NCBI RefSeq assembly: GCF_947507565.1
Contig: NC_089175.1
Coordinates: forward strand, 806,001-870,000
DNA length: 64,000 nucleotides
From: Oscarella lobularis
Lineage: Eukaryota; Porifera; Homoscleromorpha; Homosclerophorida; Oscarellidae
Direction: 5' to 3'
Shown: positions 1 through 12,831 of the stretch, piece after piece
How positions within the stretch are numbered: position 1 is the stretch's first letter
Layout: each line of letters opens with the position of its first letter
Position numbers and translations under genes: made by a program
The notes under the pieces: model-generated
Seen by the model: the letters and a program-made list of their open reading frames with translations, nothing else
Databases searched by the model: none
Told to the model about the DNA's origin: nothing

Positions 1-3000
1 ATCCTTCCACATCTTCACTCGTCTCATTGGCATTGATAACTCGTCTAATGAACGGAATAGATCCGTCTATTCGAACAGTGAGTGTATAGTTCAGCAGATT
101 CGGGTGCAACGGTCGTTCCCAATTCAAATCCACCGACGTCGACGTAAGATCCCAATGAGTGACGTTGCGCGGTGTTCTATCATCGGGATCTACAAATTTC
201 GTGAACATTAGGATCGGCTTGCTGCCGGCTCCCTCTCCCGATATCGTCTTTGCTCGAATAATGACCGAATACTGTGCCGGATGTTCGAGTCCTTCTACTT
301 CTTGAAATCGTGCCGTTGGATTGTTCTGGTGAATGATTGTGAATGTTTTTGGTGTTCCTGTTACGTTTTTCCACTGCGTGGTGATCTCGTACTCGGTGAT
401 AATGCCGTTGGGTTTCTTCGGCGGAGACCACGAGACGAGTAGACTCGCTCGTCTCGTCGCATCGACCCGAACGGCATCAGGTGGACCCGGCTCTAAAACC
501 CCCCAAATCAAATCGAGAATAATAAACATCGTTATTAGTTCCTACTTCCTTGATTGGTGCGGATGACAAGTAAGTCTGACGTAGGACCTTGGTGATCGTA
601 GAGAATGTTGAAGGCTCGCATGGACAACTGATATTCTGTGTATCCCGTCAAATCGGCGACTCTCCATCGAAAGAATCGACCATCCGGCAAGCCGAGTTCG
701 TCCGGACGCAGATCCACGTCTGTTGTCCATCCCGTTGCCGTTTCGGTAATGCGATACGAATAAGCAATCCGACCGTTTGGGAATCTAGGCGGCTCCCATT
801 CGAGAAGGACGGACGATGCGCCGACGTTGGGAATTCGAAACGATCCAAGAGGACCAGGAGCTGCGTGAAAGGGAAAAATAATAATAATCGTACATCCATT
901 CTCTGTACAATTTCTATACACATACTTCCTTCGAGTGTATAGGCAAATGTGACGGCACTTGCATTTCCACCTTCGGCCTTCACTTCAATCCGATAGTAAG
1001 TGTACGGAGACAAACGATCGAGTACGTAAGACTCATCTCTCGTCGTCACGTTTTGCTTCTCTCCTTTCTGATCATCTGCGCTGTAAACTAGTACGTAGCG
1101 CGAGATTTTGCCAGCGGACGGAGCTAGCCACGACACTGAGATGCTTTCCGGTGTACCTGACCTTGCTGTCAGTCCTCGTGGAGCTCCAGGAACTAAAAAA
1201 AAGAACAATCAAATAATGAAAAGCAATTCAAACTATTTACTAACTTTGCTTCAGAGTCACGACGTGAGCGAGAGCGGTCTGCTCGCCTAGTCCCTGCGAC
1301 GTTCGTGCTCGCATGTAGATCGAATAGTTCGTTCCTTCCGTAAGGTTTGTTATGATGATGTTACTTTCGTCTCTTTGAACCGTGAAGTTGGCAACCGAGA
1401 CCAACGACGCCAAATCGCGCCGGCGACGATTTGACGATGAAAATACAAAAATGCGATAGTCCAAAATCTCGCCGCGAGGTTCCGACGGTGCCGTCCAGCT
1501 CAGAGAGATCGCCGTCGAGCTCACAGGATCAGCTCGTCCAACAGAAGGAGGACCAGGAACTACACGAAGAAATAAAGTCTCCATAATTCAAAACTATTAC
1601 CGTACACCTTACCGTCTTCACTCGTCCGCACTGTAAGATCGTCGCTGACCGGTCCGAGGCCCTTGTTTGTTCTACCGCTCACTTTGACGATGTAAAACGT
1701 GTACGGTAAAAGACCGCTAAGCGTAGCCGACGTCTCTGTTCCGCGCACTGTTACTGTTTTCTCCGCTTCGCCGCCCTTCTGAGCGACGTACGTGACGACG
1801 TAGTCGCGAAGAATACCGTTGCGACTACCACTAGGTATCGCTTCCCAAGAAATCCTTACGCTGCTTTTTGTGGCGCGAGCCAGAGAAACGTTTGCTGGTG
1901 GCTCATCGGGAACTGTGAACAAATGGCAAATGCAGAAAAATCATTAGATACTGTATTAGATATTTGCTTTTTTACCGTCTTCCGGAGTGGTGAAATCGTA
2001 GGGGTCTGACAGTGGCCCGAAGCCAATCGCCGTCGCAGCGCTAACTCGTATTCGATACTTTCGTCCAGAGAAAAGATTTCTCACTGTCGCGTTCGTCTGG
2101 GGTGCGACGGTGCCGATTTCGGCTTGTGCTAAAACCCATTGACCTAAACTGTCTTTAATCTCGACTGCTACTTTGTAGTTCGTGATTTTGCCGTTCTGTT
2201 CAAACAGATCAGGTGGTTTCCATACGACAAGAGCTTCTTTATTAGGTAGAGTCGTGACCGCAATATTGATAGGACTCCCGTCCGGACCTACACAAAAATC
2301 CACCTACAGTTTGCACACGAAATTTCTTTCTAAATGAACTTACTGTCTTCTTGCGTCTTTGTCTCGCCAGCTGCACTCAAGCCAGAGTTATCTCCGTCAA
2401 ACGCTTCAATTTGGACTCGATAATTAGTCACGGGCTCTAAATTTTCAACCTCTGCTTCACGTTTCGATCCGTCAACGCTCACTTCCAAACAAGTGACACA
2501 TCTTTCTGTTATTAAATCTTTTCGGCAGGCAATCACAAGAAATCTCGTTGACGACCTGCTTAGAGACCACCTAACTCTCATCGTTCTGCTGGCTGGTGTC
2601 AAGCTTTCGAGTGTAGGAGATATTCCCGCTGTATTTGTTTCAGGATTTTCCTTCTCCAACGGTGTGGATGTCAATCCAGATCGACTATTCGCCCGAATCG
2701 TTAGGTAGAACGTCTTGCTATTCAAAAGCGTCTCCAATCCTTGAAGCCCAGACGTGAACGTTTTCAAAACGCACACGCCGTCGGTAGCGCAATAGCAAGA
2801 CTCGTCACGATCGAGACATTGAGACTAGACAATCAGAAAGCCAAAGATCACTTATTGGTGTCTAATTTTTTAACGCTGCATACCTGAATTTGCGAAGTAA
2901 TTGTACCGCGTCCTTCGCTCGTCGTCGAACTCTTTGTCTTTGAGATAGTCCACTCGATCGTTTCAATTCCGCTCTCTTTGTCCATTGCCCTCAGTTCGAG

Positions 3001-6000
3001 AGTGAACACCGATCCAGTTCGGCCTTCCGAGCAAAGATCTAAATCTCTGATAGGACTCTGCTCGCGTTTCCAAACGATAACGTCGGTGATCGACGGCGGA
3101 GTGAAGTCTGTGTAAACCAAAGCCGAACTGAACGCATGATGTCCAAAGACATCTTTCGCCGTCATCTCAACTTCGTACGTTTCGCCCGATTCAAAGGGCT
3201 TCGGATGACGATAGACCCAATTCCGTTCCAGAGCCGTGAAATTCTGAGATGCGATCAGCCGCTTGTAGGTAGCGTTCTTCTGATAAAGCGACAGTCCGAA
3301 AGACATGATTCCCGAGTTATTGAACGTTTGGATGCCGGAAAACGACAGTGGCGGCGTGACGACGTCGTATCCAAACTGAGGTCGTTCAATAGGAAATAAC
3401 AGTGACGGATTTTTCTTGATGTACGTGTTGTAGAAATGGTTTTCCCAGCTAACACCGAGATCTTGTCGACGTTGATCTGTTTGCCAGTTTTTGTATTTGG
3501 CCGACGTGAACTGAAGCTTCTGACGAGCCGATAAAGCAACCGAGGAACCTTCCACTGTGTCTACCAAGATAAGACTTCGAACGATTGAGGTATGGAAACC
3601 GTGAGCGACCGTCAATTCAAGCAGATTCATTCCCGAGAAAGGATGAATGAAAATGGGATAACGAACGGGTTGATGATCGATTCGGTGAGACTGACTAAAT
3701 CGAGGCGGCATCACGAGGAAGCTGTCTCGACGCACGAGAATATAGACTTTCCACGTGTACGTTAGTGGACACGTGAAGAAGCACGTCCAACCGTTCCAAT
3801 ACACGCTGACGTGATCTCGAAGAGCGCTGTCGCCGGACAGTACCGTTGCGCTGACGTGAAGGCGAGCTGGCGGTCGCGATGGTAGAGCCACGTCGTTGCA
3901 CTGATTTGGCCATCCTCGAGGAGGATCGAGACAGTTAAAAGGAGTGTTGTCAATTGTTTCTATAGAAATAAAAATGTTCGATTTTTGCAATTGTCACTAT
4001 GACTCGTACCGAGACATTCGGTGATATTTGCGAATGGCTCTTGTGATAGAATGCACGTGTCGCACTTCTGTCCATCGGCGCCGTCGCGGCACAAACATTG
4101 GCCCGTTGTCAGGTCACAAATTTCGCTCACCGAACCCGGTAAATAACATTCGCAAACTGAAAACACTTTAATTTAGCTGCGTGTAACGATAAGAGACGTT
4201 TTACCTCTAGTTGTCCGCGCTTTGACAACGGGAGTGAGAGGACCTCCTCCCGCACCCGTGAATGCCTGCATCCACACTGAATACTCGCCAAAAGACTTCA
4301 ACTTCGACAAAGTGTAATTCTACAACACGGTTTAGATTGCGATTAGTAGTTGAGAAATAGCCGTACTGTAGAACTTGGAGATACAGCTACGGATTGGACA
4401 TCACTTGGCGCGGCTGGCCCGCTCTCTCTTTGATAGTAAATGACGTACTTCTCCAACAGTCCGTTGATCAGAGTACACAGCAGTTCTGTCCAAGTTATTA
4501 GAAGCTCGTTTCGTCCAATGGTTCCAACAACGGACAAATTCCGAGGAGCACCAGTTGGTCCTATTTTTATTAAAACATAAAATATTAGTAATAACAAATC
4601 AGAGTTCGCCTTACTGTCTTCTGCCGTCAAGACAATATTTGGATTCCAATCGCTTTGGTAACGCGATCCTCCTGGTCCATCTTGAGACACCGCGAAAACA
4701 ACAACGTCGTACCACGAGTAACTAGAAACATATCCTAAGAGCATCAAGGTGACGAGGTAAGGATTCGAACCTTGTCAAGTTGGTGATCACAAATTCTGTT
4801 TTGTTTTGCACATAAGCATCGTCGACATGATATTCGCAATCACACATCATTTGATTGTATCTATCGTTGTAGTAAGTTGAAGAGCATCCGTAAGAAATGC
4901 GTGTTTCCACGAACAATCCATTAACATCTCTTGGAGGCGGGTTAGACCAAGTCACTTTGAGACCAGCCTGACCGTCAATGCTTGAATTTGAACTGACGTT
5001 CTGGATAGAAAGAATTACCGGACTTGCAGGACGAGCTAGAAGATTTCAACTCAAAATTAAATATGATAAACATTCTTTACAAACCTCCGTAAGTCCTTGT
5101 AGAGAGATCTGCAGAGAAAGGACCCGGACCAACGCTTGTATAGGCTCGAACTTTGACGTCATAAACTACGTACTCTTCCAGGCCAGATAGAGTTAAAGAA
5201 GTAACGCTTCCGCTGACATTGACAGAATGAGGATCGGTATCGAATTCGTCTCCTACGTAGTTAATTTCATAAGCAGTAATCACCCCATTTCGATCCGCAA
5301 CAGAGAGAGTTTCCCAACGAACGATAAGATAAGCTGGACTCGCGTAGACACGGTACCGAGAAACTGACAACAAACGCGGTGCTTTAGGAACTACAAGGTC
5401 AATATTGCCTGAAAGAACAAAAATGTGAAATATTTATCTGACCGTCCTCTTCCGTCCGAACTCTCAGAGGAGGATCCGGTCCTTCGGGACTCAAGCCTTC
5501 TCCGGTAGCTGCATCCATCGTGATCGTGTAGTTGGTAAAAGGACTAAGACCTCTCAGCGTTGCGTTGTACGCATTGACGTCATCAACGTCGTATCGTCTT
5601 CGCAGCGACTCTCCATCCGCCCGATAATATATGTTGTAGCTAGAAACGTTGGAATTGTTCAAAGGAGACCACTCTATCAGAATGGTAGTAGAAGATAAGA
5701 CGGTGGTCGTAATATTTTGAGGTGGAAACTCAGGACCTAAAATGAAATTTTCTGATTGCAATCAAATGAAATGACTATCGTACCAAGACATTCGCCTATA
5801 TTAGCAAATGGTTTTTGCGATAGAATGCACGTGTCACAATTTTGTCCTTCGGCGCCGTCGCGACACAAACATTGGCCCGTCGTTAGGCTACAATTTTCGT
5901 TCACCGAACCCGGTAAATAACATCCGCAAACTGAAATACACCAATGTAGTCGTGCAGTGGTAAAAAGACGCCTTACCTCTAGCTCGGACAATTGGAGTAA

Positions 6001-9000
6001 GTGGACCTCCTCCTGCACCTGTGAATGCCTGCATCCACACTGAATACTCGCCAAAAAACTCCAAGTTTGATAGAGTGTAACTCTACTAAGCGAGTTACAT
6101 TACGATTATTAGTTGCGAATTAGTCGTACCGTAGAACTTGGAGATGCAGTCGCATTTTGGACATCACTTGGCGCGGCCGGCCCGCTCTCTCTTTGATAGT
6201 AAATAATGTATTTCTCCAACACTCCGTTGATCAGAGTACACAGCATTTCGGTCCAAGTTAGTAGAAGCTCCTTTCTTCCAACGGTTCCAACAACGAACAA
6301 ATTCCGAGGAACGCCAGTTGGTCCTTGTTGATTAGAACATAAGTATAAGTAATAGTAATAACAAATCAGAGTTCGCTTTACTGTCTTCTGCTGTCAAAAC
6401 AACACGATAGGAATAGCTAGAATATTTTCTTCCTCCTGGTCCATCTTGAGAGACCGCGCGAACAGCAACGTCGTACCACGAGTAACTAGAAACAAGTCCT
6501 AAGAGCATCAAGGAGAGGAAGGAGGTAAAGATTCGAACCTTGTCAAGTTGGTTTTCACAAACTCAGTTTCGTTCTTCAAAAAATCCATTTCGTAGTGATA
6601 CTCGCAGCCACACATCATTTGAGCATATCCTTCTGGTCCAAAACCGTTATAATAGCCATCGTAAGAACAATAAAATTCAATATCTATCCCCACAAACAAT
6701 CCATTGACATCCCTTGGAGGCGGGTTAGACCAAGTCACTTTGAGACCGGCCAGACCGTCAATGCTTAAACTGACATTCTGAATAGAAAGAATTACCGGGC
6801 TTGCAGGACGAGCTAGAAGATTTCAACTCAAAATTATATATGACAAACATTCTTTACAAACCTGCGTGAGTCCTTGCAGAAAGAATTGCAGAGAAAGGAC
6901 CCGGACCAACGCTTGTATAGGCTCGAACTTTGACGTCATAAACTACGTACTCTTCCAGGCCAGATAGAGTCAAAGAAGTAACGTTTCCGCTGACATTGAC
7001 AGAATGAGGATCGGTATCGAATTCATCTCCTACGTAGTTAATCTCATAAGCAGTGATCACTTCATTCCGATCGGCGATAGAGAGAGTTGCCCAACGAACG
7101 ATAAGATAAGCTGGACTCGCGTAGTCACGGTACCGAGAAACTGACAACAGACGCGGTGCTTTAGGAACTACGAGAAGGTCAATCATGAAAGAACAATGCA
7201 AATGTGGATTATCTATCTCACCGTCCTCTTCCGTCCGAACTCTCAGAGGAGGATCCGGTCCTTCCGGACTCAAGCCTTCTTCGGTAGCCGCATCCATTGT
7301 GATCGTGTAGTTGGTAAAAGGACGAAGACCTGTCAGCGTTGCGTTGAACGCAGCGACGTCATCGACGTCGTATCGTCTTCGCAGCGATTCCCCGTCCGCC
7401 CGATAGTATATATTGTAGCCAGAAACGTTGAAATCATTTAGAGGAGACCACTCTACCAGAACGGCAGTAGAAGATAAGACGGTGGCCGTAATATTTTGAG
7501 GTGAAAACTCAGGAACTAAAATAGAATTCTCTGATTGCGATCAAACGAACCTGGTTCGACTATCGTACCGAGACATTCGGGTATACTGGCGAATTGTGAT
7601 AGAATGCACGTGTCACAATTTTGTCCTTCGGCGCCGTCGCGGCACAAACATTGGCCTGTCGTCAGGTTACAATTTTCGCTCACCGAACCCGGTAAATAAC
7701 ATTCGCAAACTGAAAACACTCCAACTTGGCCGCGAGTAGCGGTAAATTCAGAGACGTTTTACCTCCAGTTGTCCGCGCTCTGACTACGGGAGTAAGAGGA
7801 CCTCCTCCCGCACCTGTAAATGCTTGCATCCACACTGAATACTCGCCAAAAGACTCCAAGTTTGACAAAGTGTAATTCTACAACACGGTTTAGATTGCGA
7901 TTAGTAGTTGAGAATTAGCCGTACTGTAGAACTTGGAGATACAGCTACGGATTGGACATCACTTGGCGAGGCTGGCCCGTTCTCTCTTTGATAGTAAATG
8001 ACGTACTTCTCCAACAGTCCGTTGATTAGAGTACACAGCAGTTCGATCCAAGATATTAGAAGCTCCTTTCTTCCAACGGTTCCAACAACGAACAAATTCC
8101 GAGGAACGCCAGTTGGTCCTTATTGATTAGAACATAAGTACGGTATTAGTAATAACAAATCAGAGTTCGCCTTACTGTCTTCTGCTGTCAAGACGATATT
8201 TGGATTCCAATCACTCTCGTATTGTCTTCCTCCTGGTCCATCTTGAGACACCGCGAAAACAAAAATGTCGTACCACGAGTAACTAGAAGCAAGTCCTAAG
8301 AGCATCAAAAAGAGGAGGTAAAGATTAGAACCTTGTCAAGTTGGTGATCACAAATTCCGTTTCGTTTTGCACATGAGCGTCGTTGAAATGACTATCGCAA
8401 TCACACATCATTTGAACTCCTCTCTCCTTGGAAGCGTAGTAGTAGGAAGAGCAGGTGTAATAAATGCGTGTTTCCACGAACAATCCATTAACATCTCTTG
8501 GAGACGGGTTAGACCAAGTCACTTTGACATTAGCCAGACCATCAATGCTTGAACTTGAACTGACGTTCTGGATAGAAAGAATTGTCGGACTTGCAGGAGG
8601 AGCTAGAACATCCCAATCTAATGTAGATAAAGAAAGAGACATTCCTTACAAACCTCCGTAAGTTCTTGTAGAAAGAATTGCAGAGAAAGGACCCGGACCA
8701 ACGCTAGTATAGGCTCGAACTTTGATGTCATAAACTACGTACTCCTCCAGGCCAGATAGAGTCAAAGAAGTAACGCTTCCGCTGACATTCACAGAATGAG
8801 GATCGGTATTGAATTCATCTCCTAGGTAGTTAATTTCATAAGCAGTGATCACTCCATTCTGATCGGCGACAGAGAGAGTTTCCCAACGAACGATAAGAAA
8901 AGCCGGACTCGCGTAGTCACGGTACCGAGAAACTGACAACAGACGCGGTGCTTTAGGAACTACAAAGTCAATATTGCCTAAAGGAACAAAAAGGCGAACT

Positions 9001-12000
9001 ATTTATCTGACCGTCCTCTTCCGTCCGAACTCTCAGAGGAGGATCCGGTCCTTCCGGACTCAAGTCTTCTCCGGTAGCCGCATCCATCGTGATCGTGTAG
9101 TTGGTAAAAGGACTAAGACCTCTCAGCGTTGCGTTGTACGCATTGACGTCATCAACGTCGTATCGTCTTCGCAGCGACTCTCCATCCGCCCGATAATATA
9201 TATTGTAGCTAGAAACGTTGGAATTGTTCAAAGGAGACCACTCTATCAGAATGGTAGTAGAAGATAAGACGGTGGCCGTAATATTTTGAGGTGGAAACTC
9301 AGGACCTAAAATGAAATTTTCTGATTGCAGTCAAATGAAAAACCGGTTGTGACTATCGTACCAAGACATTCGCTTATATTAGCGAATGGTTTTTGCGATA
9401 GAATGCACGTATCACAATTTTGTCCTTCGGCGCCGTCGCGGCACAAGCATTGGCCCGTCGTCAGGTCACAATTTTCGCTCACCGAACCCGGTAAATAACA
9501 TCCGCAAACTGAAAATACACCAACGTAGCCGTGTAGCGGTAAAAGACGTCTTACCTTTAGCTCGGACAATTGGAGTAAGAGGACCTCCTCCCGCACCTGT
9601 GAATGCCTGCATCCACACTGAATACTCGCCAAAAGACTCCAAGTTTGACAAAGTGTAATTCTACTAAGCGAGTTAGATTACGATTATCAGTTGAGAATTA
9701 GTCGTACCGTAGAACTTGGAGATGCAGTCACATTTTGGACATCACTTGGCACTGCGAGCCCGCTCTCTCTTTGATAGTAAATGACGTACTTCTCCAACAG
9801 TCCGTTGATCAGAGTACACAGCAGTTCGGTCCAAGTTATTAGAAGCTCCTTTCTTCCAATGGTTCCAACAACGGACAAATTCCGAGGAGCACCAGTTGGT
9901 CCTATTTTTATTAAAACATAAAAATATTAGTAATAACAAATCAGAGTTCGCCTTACTGTCTTCTGCTGTCAAGACGATATTTGGATTCCAATCACTCTTG
10001 TATCGTCTTCCTCCTGGTTCAACTTGAGACACCGTGAGAACATAAATGTCGTACCATGAGTAACTAAAAAAACAAGTCTCAAATAAGCAAGATGAGAAGG
10101 GTAAGGATAAGAACCTTGTCAAGTTGGTGATCACAAACTCAGTTTCGTTCTTCACGAAATTAATTTCGCCATGATAATCGCAGTCACACATCATTTGAAT
10201 TCGTCCTTCTTCGTAACTGCTGAAATGGATATAGTAGCCATAGGAAGAACATTGAAAAAGAATGTCTATTCCCACAAATAATCCATTGACATCCCTTGGA
10301 GAAATAGACCAAGTCACTTTGAGACCAGCCAGACCGTCAATGTTAGAAAATGAACTGACATTCTGGATAGAAAGAACTGTAGGACTTGCAGGCGCCGCTA
10401 AAAATTTCTTCAATGATCTATTGTTTCTCGGACCATTTACTGTACTAACCTGCATACGTTCTAACAGACTGATCCAAAGAGAAAGAGCTGGGACCAACGT
10501 GGGTGAAAGCTCGAATTCTGACGTCATAAATGACGTACTCTTCCAGGCCAGTCAGCGTCAATGACTGAACGTTCCCGCTCACATTAGCTATATGAAGTTC
10601 CGTATCAAACTCTGCTCCAATGTAGTAAATTTCATAAAGAATGATAATTCCGTTGCGATCTTCCGCAGGAGGAGGATCCCACTTGACCTGAAGTTTGCTC
10701 AGACCGCAATTTTCCCAATAGTTAAAACAAGGATCAATAGGGGTGACTGTTAAATTAGTCGGCGGTTGACTAGGCGCTGTGAAAAAACAATCAGCATAAA
10801 TCAAAAAGAAAGAAGTACTCTAACCGTCTTCGTCAGTGGTCACGCTTATTGGCAAACTCTCCGGACCTATAGCCACGGTAAAAGCACGGACGCTGACGTT
10901 GTAACGAGTAAACTCATTTAATCCGGTAAGAGTAAGTGAGAGCATTCCACCGGGAACAAGCTGTGAACGATTAGTCATGCCTGTAGCATACACAACCGTG
11001 TAGTACACAATGATGCCATTGCGATGGCTATCAGGAGGTGGGTCCCATGATACATACAAACTAGTTGAATTCAAGACAACAACAGAGACATTCTGAGGAG
11101 GAGCACTTGGAGCTGAACAAAAAATTACATTTCACCACTGAAATGCGCGTCATTTTGTTTCCTTTACCTGTCTGTTCCGTATAGGCGCTGCTGCAGCTGG
11201 ACGAGCCTTCTCCTGCACTTGTCCTTGCAAAGACAAAGACGTGATACAGCGTAAAAGCACGCAGTTCTTCAAAGATAACAAACGTAGTCGTTCCATCAGT
11301 GACGTTGCTATGACACAGTTCCAAATCACAAGCCAATACCCTGTAACCAACTATGACTCCATTGGGCTTCATAGGAGGCTTCCAGGACACCAACAAAGCA
11401 AATGAACCGTTCGTCATAGCCGTTACATTGACCGGAACATCCGGCACTAAATAGGAACATTTATTTTTAACGTCACTACCATATATAGAAGAACTTACAG
11501 CCCTTCGCGCTGTTTATTTTCAAGGGAGGACTAGGCCCATCAGGTCCTTCTCCCGCACTCGTTCGAGCTGCTATAGTTATGTTATAGTCTTCAAAAGATT
11601 CAACAAACAAGGTGTATTCGGTTTCGTTGACGTATAACACCGACGCATTCGTCTCGTCGATTCGCTGATAGTAGATGGTGTAGCCAATGAGAATGCCGTT
11701 GACGTCGGAAAACGGAGGCGGCTCCCAGGTGAGAAGAACCGACGAGACAGACGAATCGAATTCGATGACCTCGCCGCTAACGTTGCGCGGAGGACCAGTC
11801 GGAGCTAGAGAGAGAAAAACGCTATTTAGGAATGGTATAGATTAATTGAATCGTCGCCACCTCGTTCCGCAGGCACTGTCCAAGGCGTCGGTGTGGAACT
11901 CTGCGAAACCGTCGACCAAAGCAGCAAGACCAGAACGACGCGCAGATCCGTACGCCCTGCTCCTGCAAAAAAAAACAATGTTCTGCGCGTGTCCGGCTGC

Positions 12001-12099
12001 TGGTCACGTGTAATGGTACTGTAATCGCGTTTTCCTCGCCACCACTATGCGGAAATAAGACCTTCGCGTGTTCTCACCTTCGATGATCGGCTTGATCAT
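1..12099 (-). CDS. Giant FN3 / laminin-EGF repeat protein (5' part; continues beyond position 1)
   Basis: Multi-exon gene read leftwards. The start ATG is at 12099; exon 1 (12078-12099) encodes MIKPIIEG and splices in phase 1 to an exon from 11962 whose LRVVLVLLLWSTVSQS stretch is a signal peptide. Then follow phase-1 exons, each carrying one fibronectin III domain (start motifs such as PTGPPRNV, PDVPVNVT, APASPTVL, VPKAPRLL; end motif TSxGxGP). Laminin-EGF exons with the eight-Cys pattern (CECYLPGS, GQCLCRDGA, CDTCI) occur near 9370-9510, 7560-7710, 5790-5930 and 4010-4160. A non-FN3 segment of about 360 residues lies at 2850-3957. More FN3 domains run off the left edge, so the C-terminus (membrane anchor, kinase or phosphatase) is unseen. 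The architecture resembles usherin-like or receptor-type adhesion proteins. Role inferred: extracellular adhesion or matrix receptor. Confidence 0.85.
4010..5035 (-). repeat. FN3-FN3-LE module, partial copy D
   Basis: Fourth, truncated copy. It has the APASP-type FN3, the GPTGAPRNL-type FN3 and the laminin-EGF exon. The next exon (starting at 3957) is unrelated to the PEFPPQNIT FN3, so the tandem array ends here. Confidence 0.85.
5036..6812 (-). repeat. FN3-FN3-LE-FN3-FN3 module, copy C
   Basis: Third copy, 1777 bp. Near 6395-6425 it carries a substituted stretch relative to A, B and D in the second part of its first FN3 domain. Elsewhere it is very close to the other copies. Confidence 0.88.
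6813..8602 (-). repeat. FN3-FN3-LE-FN3-FN3 module, copy B
   Basis: Second copy of the cassette, 1790 bp after copy A measured at the same splice acceptor. The laminin-EGF exon (about 7560-7710) lacks a few residues present in the others (LSQFASIPECLG against LSQKPFANISECLG). Confidence 0.9.
8603..10397 (-). repeat. FN3-FN3-LE-FN3-FN3 module, copy A
   Basis: First copy, in gene order, of a 1.79-kb exon-intron cassette inside the FN3/laminin-EGF gene. The order is FN3 beginning APASPTVL, FN3 beginning GPTGAPRNL (split over two exons), a laminin-EGF exon, FN3 beginning PEFPPQNIT, and FN3 beginning VPKAPRLL. Exon boundaries, intron positions and long stretches of nucleotide sequence recur in copies B and C. 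Confidence 0.9.
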
Positions 12100-12831
12100 G
12101 ACTTGATTCGCACGACGTACAGCAGAACGCGTCACCGGTAGTCAAGCTCGCTTGCGCCTCAGTTCCACCTCAATTGCTTGTTCCTGATCGGGCGGGACAA
12201 GCGGGGACTCGCGACTATAGGCGCGCACAAGAGCTTTCGGCGCAATATCTGAGCCTGATAGCAGGAGATCGATTCCACGTACGTCTACGCGGTTCGGGAG
12301 GCGGTAAGGGTATGACCAGCAAACGTCTCGGCCTCTCTAATTGAATGACAGGCTAAGCTGTTATAAAAACAGGCATGTCTGCATGTAAGGGGCGCGTACG
12401 TTCGAGCCAAAGCTCTCCTATGAGGAGAATCGACAGTGCGACCATGGATAAAATAGAGAGATCTATGGTGCGACATCTGGGCGCGACATTCCTGTGAAAA
12501 AGCCACGCGCCATTTACCACGCCAGGTCTTCCGCAAACACAGCTTATTTACTAAGAAAACAGCGTGCTTCGGAGTCGCGCACCGATCGGTTCTATTTTTG
12601 CCGTCTATCTGGCTACAATGAGACGCTTCGGGTTCGACCCTCTGAATACCAACTAGTCTTAGATACAAAGTTCCTGTTGCAGGGCTCATCACATGATGGA
12701 TTGAAGCTATTCTTCCACTAACCGCTAACGGGGAGATTGCTAACGAAAAAGACGCGGGGACGGGGTCAAATGCATGCCACTTTACTGTAAAAGAGAGTCG
12801 GAGACCCACGCCTTGATACAATCTATAATAT
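12100..12831. other. Intergenic region between the FN3 gene and FBXO7
   Basis: Contains the 5' flank of the FN3 gene (start at 12099) and the 3' flank of FBXO7 (stop near 12832). I see no coding exon with convincing splice sites or a recognisable family. Confidence 0.5.
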
